From RFSX01 sp965248155 (GTDB taxonomy: Bacteria; Bacteroidota; Bacteroidia; Chitinophagales; Saprospiraceae): 64,000 nucleotides of DNA. Within the stretch, counting starts at the first letter, position 1, and every line of letters starts with the position of its first letter. The notes under the pieces are model-generated. The model ran no database searches. It saw nothing but the letters and a program-made list of their open reading frames with translations, and was not told the DNA's origin. The stretch is taken from positions 1,116,001 through 1,180,000 of the forward strand of contig CBDFIO010000001.1 of the NCBI GenBank assembly GCA_965248155.1. The letters are read 5' to 3'. Shown here one piece after another: positions 54,041-60,569 of the stretch. The translations under genes were made by a program, and so were the position numbers.

Positions 54041-55024
54041 ATGCGATTTACAGCAAAAGAAAAGATGGAACTGATTAGGCTGGTTGAGCAATCCGAATGG
54101 AGTGTTAGAAGAACTCTCAAGGAAATTGGTATTCACAAATCAACCTTTTACAACTGGTATAAGAAATATCGGGAAAATGGAATTGTAGGATTAGAGGAAA
54201 AGAAAAGTACAAGGAAGCATTACTGGAACAAGATTCCTGATCGGATCAGGTCTAATATATTGAATCTGGCACTGGAAGTTTCAGAGCTTTCTTGTAGAGA
54301 ATTGGTTTGCAGGTATACTGATGAGAATCAATACTTTATAAGCGAAAGCAGTGTTTACAGAATATTGAAATCTGCTGGACTGATAAACCCTCCTCATTAT
54401 GATCTGATATCTGCCGCAGATGAATTTAAAGACAAAACAACAACTGTCAATCAAATGTGGCAAACTGATTTTACTTATTTCAAAATCATTGGCTGGGGAT
54501 GGTATTACCTATCGACTATATTAGATGATTATTCTAGGTACATTATAAGTTGGGAGTTGTGCTCAACGATGAAAACCCTTGATGTAAAAAATACTTTGAA
54601 TCAGGCATTAAACCATCCAAATGTAAATTTGAATAAACCGCCTAAGTTATTATCTGATAATGGATCTTGTTATTTAAGTCAAGAGTTGAGCTCTTATTTG
54701 GATGATTACAAAATTAAACATGTGAGAGGAAGACCTGGTCATCCTCAAACGCAAGGCAAGATTGAAAGGTATCACAGAACAATGAAAAATGTAATTAAAC
54801 TGGATCATTATTACAGCCCAGGTGAATTGAGTTTTCCTCTTTCACAATTTGTAAAATATTATAACCATCACAGATATCATGAATCTTTACAAAACTTGAC
54901 ACCAGCAGATGTTTATTATGGATTAAAAGAAGAAAAACTGAAGAGAAGAAAATTATGTAAACACAAAACATTTAAAAAACGCAGACAAGAATATTTCAAT
55001 TTAACTTTTAAAAGTGTAACTTAA
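54041..55024 (+). CDS. IS3-family transposase OrfB (DDE integrase)
   Basis: 327 aa. An N-terminal helix-turn-helix of its own (about 18-45, VRRTLKEIGIHKSTFYNWYKK), an HTH_21-like segment (about 65-115) and the rve integrase core with D143 (WQTDFTYF), D206 (LSDNGSCY) and E242 (QGKIERYHR). All catalytic residues are present, so the element may be active. It begins 14 bp after orfA and is in the -1 frame of orfA. Confidence 0.95.
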   Translation: MRFTAKEKMELIRLVEQSEWSVRRTLKEIGIHKSTFYNWYKKYRENGIVGLEEKKSTRKHYWNKIPDRIRSNILNLALEVSELSCRELVCRYTDENQYFISESSVYRILKSAGLINPPHYDLISAADEFKDKTTTVNQMWQTDFTYFKIIGWGWYYLSTILDDYSRYIISWELCSTMKTLDVKNTLNQALNHPNVNLNKPPKLLSDNGSCYLSQELSSYLDDYKIKHVRGRPGHPQTQGKIERYHRTMKNVIKLDHYYSPGELSFPLSQFVKYYNHHRYHESLQNLTPADVYYGLKEEKLKRRKLCKHKTFKKRRQEYFNLTFKSVT

Positions 55025-55044
55025 TTTTATTCACTTATTGTCCA

Positions 55045-55299
55045 CTTTGGTTTGAAGACCTACATATCCCTTTCAGCACTTGTCATTCTAGGAATAACTA
55101 ATGCTCTATTATTACTTTCCATTTCGATCAATGAACCATCATCAATAATATGAGGGTTGTCTCCTATTTTAATTTGTGCCATAAGAGACCCACTTCCAAT
55201 AATTAACATGAAAGATAAAATGATCGATTTTGAAATAGGACTAAAAGCGAAAAAATAGCCATGACTTCTCAGGCTAAAACAACAATTAAATGTTCTCAT
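55045..55299 (-). pseudogene. 5' remnant of a secreted surface-protein gene cut by the IS element
   Basis: 79 codons from ATG 55299 to a TAG at 55062-55060: a signal-like N-terminus (hydrophobic core then GSGSLMAQ) followed by IKIGDNPHIIDDGSLIEMES and ALVIPRMTSAERDM. This is the conserved start of long Bacteroidota surface proteins that go on for hundreds of residues, so the rest is missing. The IS inverted repeat begins 15 bp beyond the stop. Confidence 0.75.
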
Positions 55300-55423
55300 T
55301 ATATAAGAATTTAATTAAGGATCTAGTAAAAAAAGGTGTGAGTTATTGGTAGGTTTGGCTGAAATACAATTATCCCAAGCTAAATTGAGCGTGCATAAGA
55401 AAGACAAGGTAATTATTGATTAC

Positions 55424-55433
55424 CCCTATAGGG
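55424..55433. promoter_or_regulatory. CCCTATAGGG palindrome upstream of the surface-protein remnant
   Basis: A perfect 10-bp palindrome within a C/G-rich patch (ACCCCTATAGGGAGGGG), about 125 bp upstream of the remnant's ATG. It may be a regulator site left behind; weak evidence. Confidence 0.3.
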
Positions 55434-55443
55434 AGGGGCAAAA

Positions 55444-55465
55444 AAATGTAAAGTATTTTACATTT
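55444..55465. promoter_or_regulatory. AAATGTAAA-GTAT-TTTACATTT inverted repeat
   Basis: Nine-bp perfect arms with a 4-nt spacer, AT-rich, 145 bp upstream of the surface-protein remnant and beyond the 3' end of the DUF6438 gene. It resembles a dimeric-regulator operator more than a terminator (no GC stem). Confidence 0.35.
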
Positions 55466-55516
55466 CCATGTGGTCTTATATGAGAAATATCCTTAAAGTG
55501 TAGTGTTTATGGGTGT

Positions 55517-56245
55517 TTAACCCTTTTCGTCAGACTCTATATTAAAATCAGCACTTTTCACATTTTCATCATTTCTTAACAATTCTAACATCTCTTCTGG
55601 CTTATATTTTCTTGTATCATAAGAAACTAGCCAAGAATCATTGGTATTGTTGAGTCTTTTAAGAATACGGAGCCCGTGTTCTTGCCTCATTTGATTAAAC
55701 CACTTAGAGAGTTGGTTACCATGTTTGAGAACCAATATGATTTGCGTTTTAATATAAGCAGGCCCTTCATCGACTTCTTCCACATTTTCATCAATCAATA
55801 TCCAACCAGAATCATTTTCAGCGATTTGTTCTAATTTAAACTGAAGACGGTGGACAAGCGTAGGCATTTCTCTTTTACCTTTTACTGTTTTTAATGACCT
55901 TCCATTATTGTAGGACATCGTGATCAAAGGCAAATCTTCAATAGAACTTTCATAATTATTATCAAAATCATGGAATTTAGATTCTTTGAAACTGCTTAAT
56001 GTAGATTTGTAAACTTCTTTGTCTAATTGTTTGGCATGAGTTCCTAGTTTACTGGTGTTTCTTTTGCCAATAAATTCACTGTAACCGCCAGCATATATAT
56101 TGAAAGTATATATTGGACATTCACCAAAACATCCATCTTTCGTCAATGTTATTAATATATCATCTTGGGTAAGTTCAGTAATTGGTTTGCTCGTATTACA
56201 AGCTGTAAAAAGGAGAATAATAAATACTAAGATGTTAAATTTCAT
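55517..56245 (-). CDS. DUF6438 lipoprotein
   Basis: 242 aa. The lipoprotein signal ends at FTACN (Cys16). The domain signature GCFGECPIYTFNIYAGGYSEF (about 38-58) with its C-x-x-x-C-P pattern and a following I-G-x-R strand is that of DUF6438 proteins. A ~100-residue C-terminal part (about 145-235) without recognised similarity follows. Function unknown. It lies downstream of arsS on the same strand but is separated from it by a terminator. Confidence 0.75.
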   Translation of the reverse strand: MKFNILVFIILLFTACNTSKPITELTQDDILITLTKDGCFGECPIYTFNIYAGGYSEFIGKRNTSKLGTHAKQLDKEVYKSTLSSFKESKFHDFDNNYESSIEDLPLITMSYNNGRSLKTVKGKREMPTLVHRLQFKLEQIAENDSGWILIDENVEEVDEGPAYIKTQIILVLKHGNQLSKWFNQMRQEHGLRILKRLNNTNDSWLVSYDTRKYKPEEMLELLRNDENVKSADFNIESDEKG

Positions 56246-56250
56246 GCCTT

Positions 56251-56291
56251 AAAAAAATTAGTGCGCTAAGATAACGATTGTTTGCACTAAT
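56251..56291 (-). terminator. Rho-independent terminator after arsS
   Basis: On the minus strand ATTAGTGC pairs with GCACTAAT across a 19-nt loop and is followed by seven T, 13 bp after the arsS stop. It separates the arsenosugar pair from the DUF6438 gene. Confidence 0.65.
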
Positions 56292-56303
56292 AAATTTTTA
56301 ATA

Positions 56304-57371
56304 TCAGGTAATTTCACCACCACAACTAGATCCCGCACCAGCAGTACAACCATAGCAATGTTGGTTAATGACAATTTTTCTTTTACTCAATTCCTTGATA
56401 TTAAAATCATTAATGTGTGTAGAACTTACATTCGACTTTAGGTCAAGCATTTGATTGAAATCACAATCATAAATAAAACCATCCCAACTAACTGAAATAG
56501 TGTTTCGACACATTAAACCATCTATTATATTAGGGTTAAAAGCATTTGAAAGTTCTTCCATATAGCCTATATAATTATCGGATTCTATTAAATATTCCAA
56601 AAATCTGCTTATAGGAAGATTAGTTATCGCAAAAAGACTATTGAACTCGATACCAAATCTCCTTTTCAATTGCTCTTTAAATTGAGTTTCTAGATCACTT
56701 TGAGAGCCGGGAAGAAAAGCTCCTGCCGGATTATATACAAGATCCAGAGTTAACCCGCTTCCTTCCAGACCATATCCGATTGCATTTAAGTTTTTGAGAG
56801 CTTCGATCGAATCTTCGAACACACCATCTCCTCTCTGATTATCAGTTCTTTTTTTGGTAAAATAGGGTAGTGATGAAATAAGATGGACATTGTTAGCAGC
56901 GTAAAACTGAGGAAGGTCATGATATTTTTTGTTAGCCCTTATGATTGTCAGATTACACCTAACGATCACTTTTATTGAATTTTTGGTACATGATTCGACG
57001 AACCATCTGAAATGAGGATTCATTTCAGGGGCTCCACCAGTAATATCAACTGTTTTAATGCTGTACTTTGTTATAATATCAAGACAGGTCTGTAATGTCT
57101 GTCTTTCCATATTTTCTTCCTTCTTATCAGGTCCGGCATCTACATGACAATGCCCACATGTTTGATTGCATAATTTTCCAATATTGAGTTGAAATATTTC
57201 AATTTCCGAAGGGTAAATTTCAGAATACCCGGCTTTCTTTATTCTCTCTGAAAATTGAGGAATATCCACTTGTATACTTTCCTGATTGGTAAGTACCTTT
57301 AACTGGTAGAATGTATTAGATAGGTCATTATTTCTGGCCGAAAGACTTTTCCTCTTTTGTTTGACACCCAT
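56304..57371 (-). CDS. arsS: Arsenosugar biosynthesis radical SAM protein ArsS
   Basis: 355 aa. The [4Fe-4S] cluster motif is C68-N-Q-T-C72-G-H-C75, followed by HVDAGPDK. GGAPEM is the SAM-binding GGE-like motif. The Cys-rich C-terminal CYGCTAGAGSSCGG is typical of ArsS (some homologues have selenocysteine in this family; here all are Cys codons). ArsS adds the 5'-deoxyadenosyl group to dimethylarsenite on the way to arsenosugars. It follows the peroxidase-like gene without a gap. Confidence 0.93.
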   Translation of the reverse strand: MGVKQKRKSLSARNNDLSNTFYQLKVLTNQESIQVDIPQFSERIKKAGYSEIYPSEIEIFQLNIGKLCNQTCGHCHVDAGPDKKEENMERQTLQTCLDIITKYSIKTVDITGGAPEMNPHFRWFVESCTKNSIKVIVRCNLTIIRANKKYHDLPQFYAANNVHLISSLPYFTKKRTDNQRGDGVFEDSIEALKNLNAIGYGLEGSGLTLDLVYNPAGAFLPGSQSDLETQFKEQLKRRFGIEFNSLFAITNLPISRFLEYLIESDNYIGYMEELSNAFNPNIIDGLMCRNTISVSWDGFIYDCDFNQMLDLKSNVSSTHINDFNIKELSKRKIVINQHCYGCTAGAGSSCGGEIT

Positions 57372-57707
57372 CTACATCAGTTTTTTCTTGACTTGATTCA
57401 TCATTTGGACACTATTTACTAATGTGGCGCCTCCTTTAATAGCAGCAGCCACATGAACTGCCTCCATCATTTGTTCTTCGTCAGTTCCCATTTTGAGACA
57501 ATTCGAAGTATAAGCATCTATGCAATAAGGACATTGAACAGCATGAGCTACTGCCAGTGCTATCAATGCTTTTTCTCTTGAGCTTAGTGCTCCTTCTTTG
57601 AATACAGACCCATACCATTCAAAGAACTTATCACCATATTCCTTTTGAAACTCAGTAATTTCGGTAAATTTCTTTAAATCATCAGGGTTAAAATAAAGTT
57701 CACTCAC
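57372..57707 (-). CDS. Arsenosugar biosynthesis-associated peroxidase-like (AhpD/CMD) protein
   Basis: 111 aa, carboxymuconolactone-decarboxylase/AhpD fold. CPYCIDAYTSNCLKMG supplies the CxxC redox pair, with HAVQ and a second His in HVAAAIKGG. It starts with GTG (57707) and its stop touches the arsS ATG, so the two are made together. A -7 promoter motif lies 17 bp upstream. The role in arsenosugar synthesis is known only by association. Confidence 0.9.
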   Translation of the reverse strand: MSELYFNPDDLKKFTEITEFQKEYGDKFFEWYGSVFKEGALSSREKALIALAVAHAVQCPYCIDAYTSNCLKMGTDEEQMMEAVHVAAAIKGGATLVNSVQMMNQVKKKLM

Positions 57708-57723
57708 GCTGTTTTGATTTTTA

Positions 57724-57731
57724 CAAAAATA
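57724..57731 (-). promoter_or_regulatory. Bacteroidota -7 promoter motif for the arsenosugar pair
   Basis: On the minus strand TATTTTTG fits TAnnTTTG, 16 bp before the GTG start of the peroxidase-like gene. No ArsR-type operator was recognised. Confidence 0.45.
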
Positions 57732-57828
57732 AACTTAACTCCATCAATTGATAATAAAGATGCATACTTCTGTTCTATTAAAGACATTGAACATAAAAAG
57801 TTCATTTAAAAATATTAATTACAAAGAT

Positions 57829-57836
57829 TAAGTTTG
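57829..57836 (+). promoter_or_regulatory. Bacteroidota -7 promoter motif for the 57856 lipoprotein
   Basis: TAAGTTTG fits TAnnTTTG, 19 bp before the TTG start at 57856. Confidence 0.45.
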
Positions 57837-57855
57837 GTTTGATTTATCCAACATT

Positions 57856-58359
57856 TTGAAATTACTAGCTACAATATTAATATTCATTGTTTTTACAAAT
57901 TGTAATTCAAACAATATTGAAGAACATAAACACCCGGATGGGAATTACATTTCTGAAATTATTATTCCAGCAGGTGATGAATTTTCTTTCCTCAGAAATA
58001 ATGGCGTTCCTAGTTTTTTTAATATAGGCGAGATTCAAGTTGATCAAGGGGATGTGCACAAAACAATCATTATTGGAAAAAGAAGAAATAAAAAGGATCA
58101 AATAAATATAGAACCAATTGCTCTTTTTTCCTTTGTAAAAGATACAATTTCATTCAGGTATATCGTTTCCTTATCCGAAGATGAGCCACTTGATGGGATT
58201 GGTCGAAATTTTAATTCTTTTTCATTGAATAATTACCATCTTCAATCCAGCATCGAAGAATGGTTTAAATCACAGTGCTTAGTTGGAGAATGCCGCGATT
58301 TTAAATGGGAAAACTCTTATAAAGCACTATTAGAAATGTCAAAGCAGAGCAACAAGTGA
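57856..58359 (+). CDS. Small lipoprotein, function unknown
   Basis: 167 aa starting at TTG 57856. A short hydrophobic signal ends at FTNCNSN (Cys16, lipobox-like). The mature part begins HKHPDGNYISEIIIPAG, and its last third (DGIGRNFNSF ... IEEWFKSQCLVGECRDFKW) has a loose resemblance in plan to inorganic pyrophosphatases, but the Asp metal ligands are not conserved, so no function is claimed. Its stop overlaps the GTG of the next gene in a GTGA arrangement, so the two are coupled. Confidence 0.7.
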   Translation: MKLLATILIFIVFTNCNSNNIEEHKHPDGNYISEIIIPAGDEFSFLRNNGVPSFFNIGEIQVDQGDVHKTIIIGKRRNKKDQINIEPIALFSFVKDTISFRYIVSLSEDEPLDGIGRNFNSFSLNNYHLQSSIEEWFKSQCLVGECRDFKWENSYKALLEMSKQSNK

Positions 58360-59549
58360 AGGAATTTCCTTTTATAATCAACAATCAACAATACAATCTT
58401 AAAATCAGCAACAAGATTTCAGACCTGAAGAAAGATTGGTCAGAGGCAGCTCGAAAAAGCATTTATTATGATACAAACTATCTGAAGATTCTGGAAGATT
58501 CAGGACCTCTTTCTTATTCTTACTGTTATGCTATTCTAATTCACCAACAAACTCCAGTCGGAGTATATTATTTTCAAAAAAAAACAGTAGAACTTCTAAA
58601 GGATTTTAGAATTCATACACACAGTAATAATGTTTTTAAAAAATTGTGGGTGTTTTTACAAAAGCTTTTTTTTCGTTTTGTAAAACATGAAATGCTCATT
58701 TTTGGAAATGTTCTTTTAACAGGTGAATATGCATTCTATTTGAAAGATTCTATTTCTAAAGAGCATCATGATGAACTAAATAATAAAGTAATTGCATCAG
58801 TAAGTGATTACATCAAAGCGACAACCGGTAAAAAAATCCAAAGTGTTTTGGCCAAAGATTTTTATCTGACGGATACCTTCAAAATTTTTCCATTTAACCA
58901 TTCAGAATTTTATGGCTTTAAAGTTCAACCGGATATGATTCTGAAACTTGACAAGCAATGGAATGATTATAGTGATTATCTCGCATCTGTAAAATCCAAG
59001 TATAGGGTTAAATTTAAAAAAGTGGCATCCAAAGGAGCCAAATTGGAATATAAGGATTTATCTTATTCAGATCTCGAAGATTTGAAAGAGGAAATGTATA
59101 AGCTCTATTCTTATACTTCAGATCGAGCCAATTTTAGTCTTTTCAAATTGGACAAAGAATATTTTGTTCACCTCAAAAAAGCTTTCCCTGAAGAATTTAG
59201 CGCGACAGCAGTTTTTCTAAATAATGAATTGCTGGCATTTTATACAATGTTCTTTAATGGGAAGAATGCAGACGCACACTTTTTAGGGTATAATGTTAAA
59301 CTTAATGCACAGTATCAAATCTATTTTAATGTTCTTCTGAATCTGGTTGAAAAGGCGATTCTTCATCGCTCAGATTATTTAAATCTCTCCAGAACAGCAC
59401 TTGAGATAAAATCTTCGGTTGGCGCAGAACCATACCCAATGATGATTTACTTAAGACATAATAGTAAATTGATTAATAAAGTGCTGCCATACATTTTAGA
59501 TAGGGTAGTGCCAAAAAATGAATGGGTTCGAAGAGTACCTTTCAAATGA
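58356..59549 (+). CDS. GNAT/FemAB-type acyltransferase-like protein
   Basis: 397 aa, starting at GTG 58356. It has the double-GNAT layout of Acetyltransf_6/FemAB-like proteins: YDTNYLKIL early, VKSKYRVKFKKVASKGAKLE at about 211-230 (the BioF2-like basic helix), then DLKEEMYKLY, TAVFLNNELLAFYTMF and HFLGYN in the second domain. Such proteins transfer acyl or aminoacyl groups to wall, lipid or polysaccharide precursors; the substrate is unknown. It converges with the anti-sigma gene directly (adjacent stops). Confidence 0.75.
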   Translation: MKEFPFIINNQQYNLKISNKISDLKKDWSEAARKSIYYDTNYLKILEDSGPLSYSYCYAILIHQQTPVGVYYFQKKTVELLKDFRIHTHSNNVFKKLWVFLQKLFFRFVKHEMLIFGNVLLTGEYAFYLKDSISKEHHDELNNKVIASVSDYIKATTGKKIQSVLAKDFYLTDTFKIFPFNHSEFYGFKVQPDMILKLDKQWNDYSDYLASVKSKYRVKFKKVASKGAKLEYKDLSYSDLEDLKEEMYKLYSYTSDRANFSLFKLDKEYFVHLKKAFPEEFSATAVFLNNELLAFYTMFFNGKNADAHFLGYNVKLNAQYQIYFNVLLNLVEKAILHRSDYLNLSRTALEIKSSVGAEPYPMMIYLRHNSKLINKVLPYILDRVVPKNEWVRRVPFK

Positions 59550-59885
59550 TTATTCACTATAAGCAGCATACAAGCCTTTAATCTGATCTATCGAATAAAA
59601 ATATTCCTTTTCGATATCCAGTGATTCCCATTCTGCAATCTTACCTTTTTGAACTTCTCGCAATTGATTAGATTCTTGATATATAATTGAAACACTTATA
59701 ATCAAAATAGTAAAAACAGCTGCTAGAGAAACTATGAATCTTAAGTGATTAGTAATTTTTTTTATACGCTTCTCTTTATGCTGGTCTAACTTTGATTCCA
59801 GTTTGTCCCAGGCACTGTCAGAAGGGGAAATTGAAATTTTGCCAGCTTCTTTTTTTATATGTTCAAATTCTTGATCTTCTAACAT
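59550..59885 (-). CDS. Candidate anti-sigma factor, membrane
   Basis: 111 aa. Cytoplasmic part (1-47) with the Bacteroidota sigma-partner segment SPSDSAWDKLESKLDQH, a transmembrane helix at about 48-68, and a 40-residue periplasmic tail. It starts 1 bp after the stop of the ECF sigma gene. Role inferred from position and topology. Confidence 0.65.
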   Translation of the reverse strand: MLEDQEFEHIKKEAGKISISPSDSAWDKLESKLDQHKEKRIKKITNHLRFIVSLAAVFTILIISVSIIYQESNQLREVQKGKIAEWESLDIEKEYFYSIDQIKGLYAAYSE

Positions 59886-59886
59886 A

Positions 59887-60429
59887 TCAGGATATTTTTT
59901 GATTATGTTTTTTTTTATAAAGCTCTCTCATTTTTTTCTTGGCAAGGATTAATTGCGATTTACTTGTATTTATACTGATCCCTAATTCTTGCGCAATCTC
60001 ACGGTGCTTGTAGCCTTCAATGACATATAAATTGAAAATTGTTCTATAGCCATTTGGTAGCTCATTGAGTAAATCTAAAATCTCCTGATAATTAATTTTA
60101 CTAATGGCAATTGGATCATCTTTAAGCGTATAAGCATTTTCTATATTAACATGTAAATTGAAATTTCTATTCTTTCTGATTTGCATTAAAGCTTGATTTA
60201 CAACGATTCGTTTCATCCATCCTTCAAAGCTTCCTTGTTCATTAAACTGACCAATTTTCGTAAAGATTTTATAAAAACTTTCAATCATGACGTCTTCAGC
60301 TTCTGCACTTTCCTTAACATACCTCAGGCAAATACCAAAAAACAATGGAGAATACTTATCGTATAAGGCCTTTTGTGCCGTTGGATCCTGTTTTTTAACT
60401 CTTGATATTAAGTTTGCAATTGACTGCAT
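59887..60429 (-). CDS. ECF RNA polymerase sigma factor
   Basis: 180 aa. Region 2 at about 20-85 (YVKESAEAEDVMIESFYKIF, GWMKRIVVNQALMQIRK) and region 4 at about 115-170 (LPNGYRTIFNLYVIEGYKHREIAQELGISINTSKSQL). It differs from the sigma factor at 8776-9276 in sequence and partner, so it should serve a separate regulon. Paired with a small membrane partner, but no DUF4252 genes here. Confidence 0.9.
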   Translation of the reverse strand: MQSIANLISRVKKQDPTAQKALYDKYSPLFFGICLRYVKESAEAEDVMIESFYKIFTKIGQFNEQGSFEGWMKRIVVNQALMQIRKNRNFNLHVNIENAYTLKDDPIAISKINYQEILDLLNELPNGYRTIFNLYVIEGYKHREIAQELGISINTSKSQLILAKKKMRELYKKKHNQKIS

Positions 60430-60528
60430 TCAAGATTGAGCTTTTGTATTCAGATGAAAGTTAATTCATTTTTGGTGTAAATGTGATTTACTTATTATAT
60501 ATATAAGCGCCATACATGGCTTATTTAG

Positions 60529-60536
60529 TACCTTTG
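60529..60536 (+). promoter_or_regulatory. Bacteroidota -7 promoter motif for valS
   Basis: TACCTTTG matches TAnnTTTG, 33 bp before the valS ATG. No T-box-like leader is visible. Confidence 0.5.
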
Positions 60537-60569
60537 TAAGCTTTAAAAATAAAATACAAATCATAGTAA

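Larger units (their letters stand above)
53621..55044 (+). mobile_element. IS3-family insertion sequence, complete
   Basis: About 1424 bp bounded by imperfect inverted repeats: left TGGACCATTAAGTGAA (53621 on) and right, read inward, TGGACAATAAGTGAA (55044 back), both followed by a similar AAGTTA-AC segment. The ends are TG...CA as in IS3 elements. It carries an orfA with helix-turn-helix and an orfB with an intact D143/D206/E242 triad (35 residues between D and E). The immediate flanks (AAG / CTT) are not a direct repeat, so no target duplication is visible. Confidence 0.9.

Noticed and set aside
57856..58359. Inorganic pyrophosphatase identity for the small lipoprotein
   Set aside because: Only a loose similarity in plan; the metal-binding Asp residues of pyrophosphatase are not present.
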